Below, in pieces: positions 50,258-60,254 of a stretch of 64,000 nucleotides of DNA. The notes beneath the pieces were generated by a model. The model saw nothing but the letters and a program-made list of their open reading frames with translations, was not told the DNA's origin and did not search any database. This DNA is from Elioraea sp. (GTDB lineage: Bacteria; Pseudomonadota; Alphaproteobacteria; Acetobacterales; Acetobacteraceae): assembly GCF_022842375.1 (NCBI RefSeq), contig NZ_JALHPR010000022.1, forward strand, positions 1-64,000. Reading direction: 5' to 3'. Each line of letters opens with the position of its first letter. Position 1 is the stretch's first letter. Both the position numbers and the translations under genes were made by a program.

Positions 50258-51772
50258 ATGGTGAGACTGACGCGACGTGACCTTGGTGCGGCCGCACTCG
50301 CTGCACCCTTCGTCCTTTCCGGCAATGCCCGCGCGCAGGCCGGCGGCGGCACCTTCCGGATCGCGCTCGGCGCGTCGCTGCGCACGCTCGACCCGGCCAA
50401 GACCACGATCGGCGAGGAGTACATCTACGACAACCTCGTCTTCAACGGTCTCACGCGCATGCGCGAGGACCTCGTGGTCGAGCCTGAGCTTGCCGAGAAG
50501 TGGACCTTCAGCGACGATCTCAAGACCTGGACCTTCACGCTCCGCCGCGGCGTGAAGTTCCATAACGGTCGCGAGATGACCGCGCAGGACGTAATCGCCA
50601 CCTACACGCGCATCCTCGATCCCGCGACCGCCGCGGCACCGCGCACCAACTACACGATGATCGAGAAGATGGAGGCGCCTGACCCCTACACGGTCATCTT
50701 CCGCCTCTCCTACGCCTATGGTGGGTTCGCCGACATCCTGTCGGACCGCCAGGTGAAAATCATCCCGCACGACCTGGTCGACCAGCTGGCCACCGCGCCG
50801 ATCGGCACGGGCCCCTTCATGATGCGGAGCTATACGCCCGGCGACCGCATGATCCTCACCCGGTTCCCGGACTATTTCGAGGCCGGGCAGCCGCGCTTCG
50901 ATACGGTCGAGCTCCGGATCGTTCCCGAGATGAGCGTGCGCATCGCCGCCCTCCAGGCCGGTGACATGGAGGTGGTGTGGGACATCCCGCCCGAGCAGGT
51001 GAAGCCGCTCGGCGGCAACAGCGGGCTGCGCGTGGAAAGCGTGCCGACGGGGTCGTGGGACGCGGCGATCATGAACAACGCGATCGCGCCGTTCAACGAC
51101 ATCCGCGTCCGCCGTGCCTTCCACATGGCGGTCGACAAGCGTGACGTGGTCGAGCTCGTGCTGTTCGGCGAAGGTGCGCCGACGCACAGCCCCATCCCGC
51201 CGAACCACCCATTCTTCGTGTCCGACATTCCCGCCAACCGGGCCGATCCGGCGGGCGCGCGCCGCCTGCTGGCCGAGGCCGGTCACCGCAACGGCGTGAA
51301 GGTGCCGCTCGTGATCCCCGTGGGCCGTCCGGTGCGCGAGCGTCTTGGCGTGACGCTGCAGCAGCTCGCCCGCCCCGCGGGCTTCGATATCGAGATCCAG
51401 CGCGTGCCCTTCGCCCGCTACAACGCCGAGGTGTCCGGCAAGGCGCCGTTCTACATCGACGGCTACTTCGCGCGGCCGACGCTCGATACCGGCACGCACC
51501 CGTTCCTGCACTCCGAGGGAAGCTGGAACCAGCGCCTCTGGCACTACAAGAACGCCGAGGTCGATCGTGCGCTGGCCGCGGCGCGGCTGACCGGCGACCC
51601 GGAGAAACAGAAGGTGGAGTACCTCGCGCTGCAGCGCGCGATGGTGGCGGATCCGCCGGGCTTCATCGCCTATTCGGTCAACTTCGCCTGTGCCTACCGC
51701 GCCAATGTGCGCGGGGTGAAGACGCACCCGATGCGCTGGTTCGATCTGCGCGCCGGCAGCATCGGCACCTGA
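50258..51772 (+). CDS. Dipeptide/oligopeptide ABC transporter substrate-binding protein
   Basis: A 504-residue family 5 periplasmic protein with a Tat-like leader (TRRDLGAAALAAPFVLSG, then ARA). It shows LRTLDPAKTTIGEEYIYDNL, VKFHNGREMTAQDVIATYTR and DIRVRRAFHMAVDKRDVVEL, the standard DppA/OppA blocks. ACAGGAGG lies just before the ATG. First gene of a complete four-gene importer with two permeases and a double ATPase. Confidence 0.92.
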   Translation: MVRLTRRDLGAAALAAPFVLSGNARAQAGGGTFRIALGASLRTLDPAKTTIGEEYIYDNLVFNGLTRMREDLVVEPELAEKWTFSDDLKTWTFTLRRGVKFHNGREMTAQDVIATYTRILDPATAAAPRTNYTMIEKMEAPDPYTVIFRLSYAYGGFADILSDRQVKIIPHDLVDQLATAPIGTGPFMMRSYTPGDRMILTRFPDYFEAGQPRFDTVELRIVPEMSVRIAALQAGDMEVVWDIPPEQVKPLGGNSGLRVESVPTGSWDAAIMNNAIAPFNDIRVRRAFHMAVDKRDVVELVLFGEGAPTHSPIPPNHPFFVSDIPANRADPAGARRLLAEAGHRNGVKVPLVIPVGRPVRERLGVTLQQLARPAGFDIEIQRVPFARYNAEVSGKAPFYIDGYFARPTLDTGTHPFLHSEGSWNQRLWHYKNAEVDRALAAARLTGDPEKQKVEYLALQRAMVADPPGFIAYSVNFACAYRANVRGVKTHPMRWFDLRAGSIGT

Positions 51773-51790
51773 AGCCCGGAGGCGGCGCGC

Positions 51791-52750
51791 ATGGCCAGCT
51801 ACATCGCGCGCCGCCTGCTCGCAGTGCTCGGCGTTCTCTGGGCGATGACGCTGCTGATCTTCGGCATCGTTCACCTCCTGCCGGGCAACGTCGCCTACAT
51901 GATCCTCGGCGAGTACGCGACGGCAGAAGCCGTCGCCACGCTCGAGGCGCGGCTCGGGCTGAACGATCCGCTCTGGCTGCAATACTGGCGCTGGTTCAGC
52001 GGCCTGCTCGGCGGTGATTTCGGACGATCGCTGGTGATGGACCGCCCGGCCGGGCCGCTCATCGCCGATGCGCTCGCCCACTCCGCCATCCTGGCCGGCA
52101 TCTCGATCGTGCTCGTCGCGATCATCGGCATCGCGCTCGGCATCCACTCTGCCGTGCACAAGGGAACGCTGTCGGATCGCGTGTTGACGCTGGCGCAGTA
52201 TTTCTTCATCGCGGTGCCCGAGTTCTTCTGGTGCATCCTGCTGATCCTGCTCTTTGCCGCCTGGCTCGGCTGGCTTCCCGCCACCGGCTACACGCCGATC
52301 GGCGAGGGCGGCGTGCTGCGCTGGGCCACGCATCTGATCCTGCCGGTGTTCACCCTCGTCAGCGGCCTGATCGCGCATGTGTCGCGCCTCACCCGCTCCT
52401 CGATGATCGAGACGCTCGAGAGCGGCTACGTGCTGGCCGCCCGCGCGCGCGGCGTGCCGGAGGGGCGCGTGCTGCGCCGCCATGCGCTGCCGAACGCGCT
52501 GCTGCCGACCGTGACGGTGCTTGCCGTCGATGTCGGCATCCTGATCGGCGGTATTGTCGTCGTCGAAACCGTGTTCGCCTATCCCGGGCTCGGCAGGCTG
52601 CTGATCTTCGCGATCGAGAACCATGACCTGCCGCTGCTGATGGCCGGCATGATGGTGGTCACGACCGTCTATGCGGTCGCGAACCTGGTGGCCGACATCC
52701 TCTACGCCTTCCTCAACCCGCGCATCCGCTACGGGCGTGCCGCGGCATGA
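51791..52750 (+). CDS. Dipeptide/oligopeptide ABC permease (DppB type)
   Basis: A 319-residue permease with six helices. MASYIARRLLAVLGVLWAMT is the standard DppB start, and LIFGIVHLLPGN follows. The EAA loop is ESGYVLAARARGVPEGRVL (about 215-233). The C-terminal end FLNPRIRYGRAA is typical. Overlaps the DppC-type gene by 4 bp. Confidence 0.93.
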   Translation: MASYIARRLLAVLGVLWAMTLLIFGIVHLLPGNVAYMILGEYATAEAVATLEARLGLNDPLWLQYWRWFSGLLGGDFGRSLVMDRPAGPLIADALAHSAILAGISIVLVAIIGIALGIHSAVHKGTLSDRVLTLAQYFFIAVPEFFWCILLILLFAAWLGWLPATGYTPIGEGGVLRWATHLILPVFTLVSGLIAHVSRLTRSSMIETLESGYVLAARARGVPEGRVLRRHALPNALLPTVTVLAVDVGILIGGIVVVETVFAYPGLGRLLIFAIENHDLPLLMAGMMVVTTVYAVANLVADILYAFLNPRIRYGRAAA

Positions 52751-53601
52751 GCAGCATCGCCGCCCCGGGCGAGCGCGGCCGGTCACGCGCGCTGCCCTCC
52801 TCACTCGTCTGGGGCGGCATCGTCGTCGGCGCGATCGCGCTGCTCGCCATCATCGGCCCCTGGATCGCGCCGTATGACCCGGACGCGTTCTCGGTACGCG
52901 TGCGGCTTCAGCCCCCATCGGCGGCGCACTGGTTCGGCACCGACGAGTTCGGGCGTGACGTGTTCTCGCGCGTGCTTGCCGGTGCGCACTACTCGCTTGG
53001 CATGGGCTTCGGCGCCACCGCGCTCTCGCTCGTCCTCGGCATTCCGCTCGGGCTGATCGCCGCGTTCGATCGCGGCTGGCTGAGCGAGGCGATCATGCGC
53101 GCGGTCGACGTGCTGATCTCCGTGCCGCCCATCCTGCTCGGCCTTCTGGTCCTTGCCGTGACCGAGCCTGCGCTGTGGAAAACGATCGTCGCCGTCGGCC
53201 TCGTTTATGTGCCGATCATGACGCGCATCGTGCGCGCGGTCGGGCTCGGCCTTCTTGCCGAGGACTTCGTGCAGGCGGCACGTGCGCGTGGCGAGAGTGC
53301 CGCCTGGATCCTCGCGGCGGAAATTCTCCCGAATGCCTGGCCACCGATCATCGTCGAGACGGCGCTGCGCATCACCTTCGCGATCCTGCTCGGCTCCGCC
53401 CTCTCGTTCCTGGGCCTTGGTGCGCAACCGCCTGCGAGCGAGTGGGGCCTGATGATTGCCGAAAGCAGGCCGTTCATCGAGCAGGCGCCGTGGATCGGGC
53501 TCGCACCCGGCCTCTGCCTCTGCGTTCTGCTGATCGCGATCAACCTGCTCGGCGAGGGGCTTCGCGAACTGCTTGACCCAAGGCTGCGCGGCCGTGGCTG
53601 A
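52747..53601 (+). CDS. Dipeptide/oligopeptide ABC permease (DppC type)
   Basis: A 284-residue permease with six helices. The periplasmic signature HWFGTDEFGRDVFSRVLAGA (about 59-78) is diagnostic of DppC/OppC, the EAA loop is EDFVQAARARGESAAWIL (about 174-191), and the LSFLGLGAQPPASEWGLMI block follows. Its last 8 bp overlap the GTG start of the ATPase gene. Confidence 0.93.
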   Translation: MSSIAAPGERGRSRALPSSLVWGGIVVGAIALLAIIGPWIAPYDPDAFSVRVRLQPPSAAHWFGTDEFGRDVFSRVLAGAHYSLGMGFGATALSLVLGIPLGLIAAFDRGWLSEAIMRAVDVLISVPPILLGLLVLAVTEPALWKTIVAVGLVYVPIMTRIVRAVGLGLLAEDFVQAARARGESAAWILAAEILPNAWPPIIVETALRITFAILLGSALSFLGLGAQPPASEWGLMIAESRPFIEQAPWIGLAPGLCLCVLLIAINLLGEGLRELLDPRLRGRG

Positions 53602-55660
53602 TCCCGGCCAGGCCGGCAAGGGGCCGCTGCTTGACCTCCGCGGCCTCTCCGTCAGCTACGCCACGGGGCGGGGGCAACTCGCCGCACTCCAGGCCATTTC
53701 GCTCGCGATCCCACGTGGCGGGGCGATGGGGCTGGTCGGCGAGAGCGGGTCGGGCAAGTCGTCGGTCGTTCTCGCCATCCTCGGCCTGCTGGGCGAGGGG
53801 GCGACGGTCGCGGCGGATGCCGCGCGGTTCGATGGCGAGGATCTGTTCGCGAACGCAGCGTCGCTGCGCGGCAGGCGCATCGGTGTCGTGTTCCAGGACC
53901 CTTCCGCCGCGCTGAATCCGGCGCTCACCATCGGGTCGCAGATCGCCGAGCCGCTGGTGCTGCACAAGGGGATGTCGCAGTCAGAGGCCGATGCGCGCAC
54001 CATCGCGCTGCTCGCCGAGGTCGGCCTGCCGCGCGCGGAAACGGTGGCGCGCGCCTATCCGCACCAGCTGTCGGGCGGGATGAAGCAGCGCGCGGTGATC
54101 GCCGGCGCGCTGGCCTGCGAGCCCGATCTCCTGCTGCTCGACGAGCCGACGACAGCGCTCGACGTGACGGTGGAGGCACAAATCCTCGACTTGCTCGAGG
54201 GCCTGCGCGCGCGCCGCGGCCTCTCGCTGCTCCTCGTCAGCCACAATCTCGGCATCGTCGATCGGCTGTGCGATGACCTGACGGTCCTCTACGCCGGCCG
54301 CGTCGTCGAGCAGGGGGCGGCCACCACGCTGCTCGATATCCCCGCACATCCGTACACGCGCGGGCTGATGGGCGCGCTGCCGCGGGCCGACAAGGGCCGG
54401 ATCGGGCGACTGGTGCCGATCCCCGGCGGCCTGCCTGACCTGACGAAGCCGGACCCGGGTTGCAATTTCCGCACACGCTGCGCCTTCGTCGAGCCGCCGT
54501 GCAGCGCGCCGCAGGCGCTCGTCTCGCCGCCCGGCGAGGAAGCGACCGGGCGGCTCGCGCGCTGCCGCAGGGCGGGGGAAGAGCTTGCCTGGCCGGTGCC
54601 GCCGCTGCCCGAACGCACGGTGCGCGGCGAGGGCGAGACGTTGCTCGAAGCCAACGCGCTGTCACGCAGCTTCGCGCTCGGCGGCTGGTTGGGCCGCGTC
54701 TCGTTCGCGGGAGGGCGGCCGCATCTCGCGCCACAGGCCGTGGTGCGTGCCGTCGATGGCGTCTCCCTTGTCGTGCGCAAGGGCGAGGTGCTTGGCCTCG
54801 TCGGCGAATCCGGCTGCGGCAAGACGACGCTCGGCCGCCTCGTGCTGCGGCTGATCGAGAGCGACGGCGGCACGCTGCGTTTTGCCGGCGAAACCGTACC
54901 GCAACGCCCGGGTGCCGGGTTCCGCCGCCGCGCGCAGATCGTGTTCCAGAACCCCGACAGCTCGCTCAACCCGCGCAAGACGGTGGCCGAGATCATCCGC
55001 CGCCCCGTCACGCTGTTCGGCATCGCGCGCGGTGCGGCGGCCGACGAGGAAGTCGATCGGCTGCTCACGCTCGTTCGCCTCTCGCCTGCCTATCGCGGCC
55101 GCTATCCGCACCAGCTCTCGGGCGGCGAGAAGCAGCGCATCGGCATCGCCCGCGCGCTCGCCAGCCAGCCTGATTTCCTCGTGTGCGACGAGGCCGTCTC
55201 GGCCCTCGATGTGTCGGTCCAGGCAGCGGTGCTGAACCTGCTCGATGACCTGCGCGACAGGCTCGGCGTCGCCTATCTCTTCATCAGCCACGACATCGGC
55301 GTGATCGCGCATGTCGCCGACAGGATCGCGGTGATGTATCGCGGCGGCGTGGTGGAGGAAGGGCCGGCCGCGGCGATCCTCAGCCCGCCATACCACCCCT
55401 ATACCGAGGCGTTGCTGTCGGCGGTGCCGCTCGTCGGCGCACGCGGGCGGGCGGCGTCGCGCATCAGGCTTGCGGGGGATGTCTCGTCGCCGAGCGGGGC
55501 CGGCGGATGCCGCTTCGCGCATCGCTGCCCGCGCCGCATCGGGCCGGTGTGCGACGAGGTGGCGCCGCCGGTGATCGAGCCGGTGCCGGGCCACCGCATC
55601 GCCTGCCACCTGCCGCCGGAAACCCTCGCCGCCATGCCCCCCGCGCTCGGCGCTGCCTGA
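53594..55660 (+). CDS. Fused double ATP-binding subunit of the peptide transporter (DppD-DppF type)
   Basis: A 688-residue protein with two complete ATPase domains, replacing separate DppD and DppF. First domain: Walker [10 protein letters not shown] (about 49-57), [20 protein letters not shown], and an oligopeptide-type C-terminal cysteine region [14 protein letters not shown] (about 290-303). Second: Walker [10 protein letters not shown] (about 403-411), [17 protein letters not shown], and a second cysteine region [18 protein letters not shown] 53594 is preferred to an in-frame TTG 21 bp earlier. Both domains keep all catalytic motifs. Confidence 0.92.
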   Translation: MADPGQAGKGPLLDLRGLSVSYATGRGQLAALQAISLAIPRGGAMGLVGESGSGKSSVVLAILGLLGEGATVAADAARFDGEDLFANAASLRGRRIGVVFQDPSAALNPALTIGSQIAEPLVLHKGMSQSEADARTIALLAEVGLPRAETVARAYPHQLSGGMKQRAVIAGALACEPDLLLLDEPTTALDVTVEAQILDLLEGLRARRGLSLLLVSHNLGIVDRLCDDLTVLYAGRVVEQGAATTLLDIPAHPYTRGLMGALPRADKGRIGRLVPIPGGLPDLTKPDPGCNFRTRCAFVEPPCSAPQALVSPPGEEATGRLARCRRAGEELAWPVPPLPERTVRGEGETLLEANALSRSFALGGWLGRVSFAGGRPHLAPQAVVRAVDGVSLVVRKGEVLGLVGESGCGKTTLGRLVLRLIESDGGTLRFAGETVPQRPGAGFRRRAQIVFQNPDSSLNPRKTVAEIIRRPVTLFGIARGAAADEEVDRLLTLVRLSPAYRGRYPHQLSGGEKQRIGIARALASQPDFLVCDEAVSALDVSVQAAVLNLLDDLRDRLGVAYLFISHDIGVIAHVADRIAVMYRGGVVEEGPAAAILSPPYHPYTEALLSAVPLVGARGRAASRIRLAGDVSSPSGAGGCRFAHRCPRRIGPVCDEVAPPVIEPVPGHRIACHLPPETLAAMPPALGAA

Positions 55661-55669
55661 GCGTCAGGC
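55655..55669. other. Palindrome containing both stop codons of convergent genes
   Basis: GCCTGAGCGTCAGGC: a perfect 6-bp stem with a 3-base loop. The forward TGA (ATPase gene) and the reverse TGA (hutI) pair with each other. It is short and lacks a U-tract, so function is uncertain. Confidence 0.6.
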
Positions 55670-56872
55670 CCGCCCCGCGCGCACCACTTGGCTGAGCGGA
55701 TTGCCACCGAGCCAGTAGCAGAGCTCCGCCGGATCGGTGACGTTCCACACGGCAAGGTCGGCCGCGTATCCTTCGGCAAGCGTCCCGATCTCGCCCTCGC
55801 GCCCGAGCACGCGCGCAGCCTCAGCGGTGTAGCCGCGCAGCGCTTCCTCGGGCGTGAGGCGGAACATGGTGCAGGCGAGCGCGAGCACGAGCAACGGCGA
55901 GCGCGTGGGCGACGAACCCGGGTTGCAGTTGGTGGCCAGGGCCATGCGCACGCCGTGCTTGCGCAGCAGCGCCACCGGCGGCCGCTCCGCCTCGCGGAGG
56001 AACAGCGTCGAGCCTGGCAGCAGCACGGCGACGGTGCCTGCCTCAGCCATCGCCCTGATCCCGGCCTCGTTCGCGTATTCGAGATGGTCGGCCGAGCGCG
56101 CGCCGATGCCGGCAAGCCCGGCGGCGCCATCGACATCACGGTACTGGTCGGTGTGCCCGCGCAACGGCAGGCCGAGTGCTGCGGCCTTCGCGTAGAGGCG
56201 CAGCATCGCCTCGCGCGGGATGGAGAGGCCCTCGATGCCGCCATCGCACATGTCGGCCAGGCCTTCGGCCACGGCTTCGGGCAGAACCTCATCCGCGAGG
56301 AAGGTGATGAACTCCTCCGCTCGTCCGGCGTACTCGGGCGGGAGCGAGTGCGCGCCGAGGAACGAGGTGACGACGCGGATGCCCTCCTCGCGCCCGAGCC
56401 GGCGCGCGACGCGCAGCATGCGGAGCTCGGTGTCGCGATCGAGCCCGTAGCCTGACTTGATCTCGACCGTCGTGACGCCCTCGGCCATCAGGCAACGGAG
56501 GCGTGCGCGGGCGCTGTCCAGCAGCGCCTCCTCGCTCGCCGCGCGCGTCGCCCGCATGGTGGCGAGAATGCCGCCGCCGGCCTCGGCGATCTCGCGCCGC
56601 GTGGCACCGCCAAGGGCTGCGCGAAACTCGCCGATCCTGTCGCCGCCGAACACGAGATGGGTGTGGCAATCGACGAGGCCTGGGGTGACCAGCGTTCCCG
56701 TCGTGTCATGCACGGCGCGGGCAAGGGTCGTTGCGGGCGCGGGGAGGGCGGCGGCGGGGCCGATCCAGGCGATGCGGCCGTCCTTCGCCGCAACGGCCCC
56801 TGCCTCGATCAGGCCGACCCCGTTTCCCTGCATCGTGGCGATCGTGCCGCCCGTCCAGATCGCGTCCCACAT
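55664..56872 (-). CDS. hutI: Imidazolonepropionase
   Basis: A 402-residue amidohydrolase that opens 4-imidazolone-5-propionate to N-formimino-L-glutamate, third step of histidine breakdown. Zinc and substrate residues: VDCHTHLVFGGDR (H70, H72), EIKSGYGLD, SFLGAHSLPPEY, LRGHTDQY and ATNCNPGSSPT near the end. Length and motif order match HutI. The other hut genes (hutH, hutU, hutF/G) are not in the window; the gene follows a GntR regulator gene with a 2-bp gap. Confidence 0.95.
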   Translation of the reverse strand: MWDAIWTGGTIATMQGNGVGLIEAGAVAAKDGRIAWIGPAAALPAPATTLARAVHDTTGTLVTPGLVDCHTHLVFGGDRIGEFRAALGGATRREIAEAGGGILATMRATRAASEEALLDSARARLRCLMAEGVTTVEIKSGYGLDRDTELRMLRVARRLGREEGIRVVTSFLGAHSLPPEYAGRAEEFITFLADEVLPEAVAEGLADMCDGGIEGLSIPREAMLRLYAKAAALGLPLRGHTDQYRDVDGAAGLAGIGARSADHLEYANEAGIRAMAEAGTVAVLLPGSTLFLREAERPPVALLRKHGVRMALATNCNPGSSPTRSPLLVLALACTMFRLTPEEALRGYTAEAARVLGREGEIGTLAEGYAADLAVWNVTDPAELCYWLGGNPLSQVVRAGRA

Positions 56873-56874
56873 GC

Positions 56875-57798
56875 TCAGCCTCCTGCGATACGGCGGCGCC
56901 GTGCCGTTGCCGCAATGACCGGCTGCGCGGCGGCGATTCCGAGATGCCGGCGCATCGCCTCGGCCGCCGCCATCATGTCAGACTGCTCGATCAGCGCGAG
57001 GATGGCCAGATGCTCGGCGATCCAGGCGCGGACGCGCGCGACGTCGCTGTAGCTTGCAAGCTCGAGCAGGCGGCGGAGGACGTTCTGCTGGCGGACGTTC
57101 GCGAGGATGAAGGGGTTGCCCGACATTTCCGCGAGCGCTTCGTGGAACGTCACGTCGATCGCGAAGATTGCCGCCGCGTCCGGTCGCGGCTGGCCGATCC
57201 ACCGCGTCGCGGCGGCATGCTCCTCGCGCAGCCGCGCGATCGCCGCCGCATCGGTGCGGAAGCCTGGCAGCAGCAGCGATGCGGGCTCGATCGCGCTGCG
57301 AAGCTCGAAGGCCGCGCGGCGCGATGCCTCGCCCTCCAGCGTCGGCGTGAAGGCCCAGCCCTGGCCGGGGGCGGGCGCGATCAGCCCCTCATGGTGCATG
57401 CGCGTCAGCACGCGTGCGAGCAGCGGGCGGCCGGCGCCGTAGCGGCGGGCGAGCGTGGCTTGCGCGAACGTCGCGGGAAGGCGGCCGGCGATCCTGTCCC
57501 GCACCATCGCAGCATGGAGCGACGCCTCTGCCGTATCGGGAGCGGCAAGCCGCGCCTCGGCAAGGTGGCGGCCGGCCGCGGCGAGCACGAATCCGCGATC
57601 GGCATGCGGAACGACATATCCGGCATCCGCCAGCCGCCGCAGCGCCGCACGCACCGGCGTGCGCGACACCCCGAGTGCTGCGGCCAGTTCGAGCTCCGTC
57701 ATGCGGTGGCCGCGCCGCCAGCCCTCGATGCGTGCGCGGCGCAGGATGGCGGCGGCGAGTGCCGTATGGCGGGCCTCGGCGGCTTCGTGTTTCCCCAT
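56875..57798 (-). CDS. GntR-family transcriptional regulator
   Basis: A 307-residue regulator. The winged helix (about 18-80) contains TELELAAALGVSRTPVRAALRRL, and the C-terminal FCD-like domain (about 150-295) contains the VTFHEALAEMSGNPF metal-site pattern. A longer linker region (about 85-150), with a second HTH-like stretch FAQATLARRYGAGRPLLARV, is unusual and may be a tandem winged helix. It likely controls hutI, downstream in the same operon, and the divergent amino-acid importer genes. Confidence 0.85.
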   Translation of the reverse strand: MGKHEAAEARHTALAAAILRRARIEGWRRGHRMTELELAAALGVSRTPVRAALRRLADAGYVVPHADRGFVLAAAGRHLAEARLAAPDTAEASLHAAMVRDRIAGRLPATFAQATLARRYGAGRPLLARVLTRMHHEGLIAPAPGQGWAFTPTLEGEASRRAAFELRSAIEPASLLLPGFRTDAAAIARLREEHAAATRWIGQPRPDAAAIFAIDVTFHEALAEMSGNPFILANVRQQNVLRRLLELASYSDVARVRAWIAEHLAILALIEQSDMMAAAEAMRRHLGIAAAQPVIAATARRRRIAGG

Positions 57799-57906
57799 GG
57801 ACAGGATTGTATGGAATGTGACAGCTTGAACAACAGCAGGAAATCGCAATCACGGCCACAATCCGATCCGGCGCAACGTCGCCGCGCACCGAGGGGAGAC
57901 CCGACC

Positions 57907-58719
57907 ATGCCTCGCCCATCCATCGTCCGGCGCGCCCTGCCAGCGCTGCTCCTCGCGTTCGCCGCCCTCGCCCCGCGCGCGGAAGCGCAAGCGCCACCAC
58001 TGTTGACGCCGGGCAAGCTCACCTACGGGGTGGCAGCGACCTTCGCGCCCTTCGAGTACATGGTCGACGGCAAGTATGTCGGCTTCGACATCGAGTTCGG
58101 CGAGGCGATCGCCAGGAAGATGGGGCTTGAGCCCGTCATCATGAACATCGAGTTCCGCGGGCTGATCCCGGCGTTGCAGGGCAGGCGCATCGATATCATC
58201 AACAGCGCGATGTACATCAACCCGCAGCGTGCCGAGCAGGTCGACTTCATTCCGTACATGCGCATCGGCAACCAGATCATCGTGCGCAAGGGCAACCCGC
58301 TCAACATCCGCTCGCGCGACGATCTCTGCGGTCGTCGGGTTGCCGTCACGCTTGGCGGCATCCAGGAAACCTATGCGCGGCAGGACAACGAGAAATGCGT
58401 CGCCGCCGGCCGCCCGGCCGTGACGGTGATGACCTTCCCCACCGCGCAGGACAGCACGCTCTCGGTGCGCCAGGGCAGGGCGGATGCGCATTTCGACAGC
58501 ACGCCCGGTGCCGCGAAGCTGACGAGCGAACTGCCCGATGTGTTCGAGGTTGCCGGTGACGTGTTCGAGAACAACACGCAGATCGGCATCGCGGTACGAA
58601 AGGGCGAGGCTGCCCTCAAAACTGCCATCGAGGCGGCAATCGCCCAGGTGGTGGCTGACGGCACGTATGTTCGCCTGATGCAGAAATACAACCTGCCGCT
58701 GACAGGCAACATCTTCTGA
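57907..58719 (+). CDS. Amino-acid ABC transporter substrate-binding protein (family 3)
   Basis: A 270-residue periplasmic protein with a signal peptide (about 1-27, ending ARAEAQA-like). GKLTYGVAATFAPFEYMVDG, VGFDIEFGEAIARKMGL and the late DGTYVRLMQKY block are typical of HisJ/GlnH proteins. Two cysteines (LCGRRVAV and NEKCVAAG) are probably disulfide-linked. It is separated by 108 bp from the divergent GntR gene and leads an operon of transport and catabolic genes. Confidence 0.92.
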   Translation: MPRPSIVRRALPALLLAFAALAPRAEAQAPPLLTPGKLTYGVAATFAPFEYMVDGKYVGFDIEFGEAIARKMGLEPVIMNIEFRGLIPALQGRRIDIINSAMYINPQRAEQVDFIPYMRIGNQIIVRKGNPLNIRSRDDLCGRRVAVTLGGIQETYARQDNEKCVAAGRPAVTVMTFPTAQDSTLSVRQGRADAHFDSTPGAAKLTSELPDVFEVAGDVFENNTQIGIAVRKGEAALKTAIEAAIAQVVADGTYVRLMQKYNLPLTGNIF

Positions 58720-58771
58720 TCCTTCGTTCCAGGGAGTCGGGGGCGCCTATGCGCGGCGCTCCCGACATGCA

Positions 58772-59503
58772 ATGCCGCTCGACGCGCCAGACCTGATCCT
58801 CAGCTACCTGACGAGCGCGCGCTTCTTCCAGGCGGCGCTGATGACGATGCTGATCAGCCTTGCCTCGCTGTTCTGGGGCATGGTGGCGGGCCTGGTCGTT
58901 GCCCTCCTCCAGGAATCGCGGTTCGCGGTGATGCGCGGGATCGCGGTCGCGTATCTCTGGTTGTTCCGCGGCACGCCGGTGCTGTTCCAGCTGATCTTCG
59001 TGTTCAACGTCCTGCCGTCCTTCGGCATCGTGCTGTCAGGCTTCGCCTGCGCCGTCCTTGCCCTCGCGCTGAACGAGGGTGCGTACATGGCCGAGATCAT
59101 GCGCAGCGGCATCCGCGCCGTCGGTCGTGGACAGCGGTCGGCTGCGCGTGCGCTCGGCATGCGCGAATGGCAGGTGATGCGCTGGATCGTGCTGCCGCAG
59201 GCGATGCGCATCATCATCCCGCCGATCGGCAACCAGTTCATCGGCATGCTGAAGCTCTCGGCGCTTGTCTCGGTCATTGCGGTAGAGGAACTCCTTCTGG
59301 TGGCGAACCAGACGGCCTCGGCCAATTTCCGCTACCTCGAGGCGCTGACGGCCGCCGGCATCTACTATCTCGGCATGACGACGGTGTTCATGCTCGTTCA
59401 ATGGGGCATCGAGAACGCGATGCGCCGGCGTGGCCGCCGCTCCGGGCGCAGCCTGACCCAGGCTTTCCTCGGCGCGACGGCCGATACCGGTCGCGTCCGA
59501 TGA
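58772..59503 (+). CDS. Amino-acid ABC transporter permease (HisM/GlnP type)
   Basis: A 243-residue permease with about five helices. YLWLFRGTPVLFQLIFVFN and the EAA loop GQRSAARALGMREWQVMRWI (about 115-134), then LPQAMRIIIPPIGNQFIG, are family signatures. Only one permease gene is present, so it probably works as a homodimer. No strong ribosome-binding site is seen directly before the ATG. Confidence 0.92.
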   Translation: MPLDAPDLILSYLTSARFFQAALMTMLISLASLFWGMVAGLVVALLQESRFAVMRGIAVAYLWLFRGTPVLFQLIFVFNVLPSFGIVLSGFACAVLALALNEGAYMAEIMRSGIRAVGRGQRSAARALGMREWQVMRWIVLPQAMRIIIPPIGNQFIGMLKLSALVSVIAVEELLLVANQTASANFRYLEALTAAGIYYLGMTTVFMLVQWGIENAMRRRGRRSGRSLTQAFLGATADTGRVR

Positions 59504-59516
59504 TGGGCCGCGTGCG

Positions 59517-60254
59517 ATGAGCGAGGCGGTTCTCACCGCGACCGCAATCCAAAAATCCTTCGGCACGCTCGCCGTGCTGAAGGGAGTGGACATCACCGTC
59601 GCGCGCGGCGAGTGCCTCGTCGTCATCGGGCCATCGGGGTCGGGGAAATCGACGCTGCTGCGCTGCCTCAACCTGCTCGAGCCGATCCAATCGGGCCGCA
59701 TCGTGTTCGAGGGCGATGACATCACCGATGCCGGGCGCGCCGCGCATCGCGTGCGCCAGCGCATCGGCATGGTGTTCCAGAACTTCGAGCTGTTCCAGCA
59801 CCTCACGGCGCTCGACAACGTGGCCCTCGCACCGGTGCGCGTGCGGGGCGAGGATGCGCGGCGTGCGCGTGACCGTGCACGCGCGCTGCTCGCCAAGGTG
59901 CATCTCCCCGACAAGGCCGATGCCTTCCCCGATGAGCTCTCGGGCGGGCAGCAGCAGCGTGTGGCGATCGCGCGGGCACTTGCGATGGAACCCGCCGTGA
60001 TGCTGTACGACGAGCCGACCAGCGCGCTCGACCCCGAAACGGTCGGCGAGGTGCTGCAGGTGATGCAGGAACTCGCCGAGGAGGGGATGACGAGCATCGT
60101 CGTCACGCACGAGATGGGCTTCGCACGCCGCGTGGCCGACCGCGTGATGTTCATGGACCAGGGCGAGGTTCGCCACGCCGCGCCGACCGCTGATTTCTTC
60201 GGTACCGATGTGCCAGAGCGTGTGGCCCGCTTCCTCGGGCGGCTGGAGACATGA
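59517..60254 (+). CDS. Amino-acid ABC transporter ATP-binding protein (GlnQ/HisP type)
   Basis: A 245-residue ATPase with Walker A GPSGSGKST (about 38-46), Q-loop FQNFELFQHLTALDNV, signature LSGGQQQRVAIARAL and Walker B VMLYDEPTSALDPE, all intact. It completes the importer with the binding protein and permease genes before it. Its stop overlaps the M20 deacylase gene by 4 bp, tying uptake to catabolism. Confidence 0.95.
   Translation: MSEAVLTATAIQKSFGTLAVLKGVDITVARGECLVVIGPSGSGKSTLLRCLNLLEPIQSGRIVFEGDDITDAGRAAHRVRQRIGMVFQNFELFQHLTALDNVALAPVRVRGEDARRARDRARALLAKVHLPDKADAFPDELSGGQQQRVAIARALAMEPAVMLYDEPTSALDPETVGEVLQVMQELAEEGMTSIVVTHEMGFARRVADRVMFMDQGEVRHAAPTADFFGTDVPERVARFLGRLET

Noticed and set aside
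50213-52804. 863-codon minus-strand frame opposite the peptide importer
   Set aside because: Antisense to clear DppA, DppB and DppC-type genes; Arg/His/Asp-rich composition is the mirror of their codons.
57804-57864. Operator for the GntR protein next to hutI
   Set aside because: The 7-bp inverted repeat has arms 47 bp apart and could arise by chance, so it is noted only within a finding and not listed as a feature.
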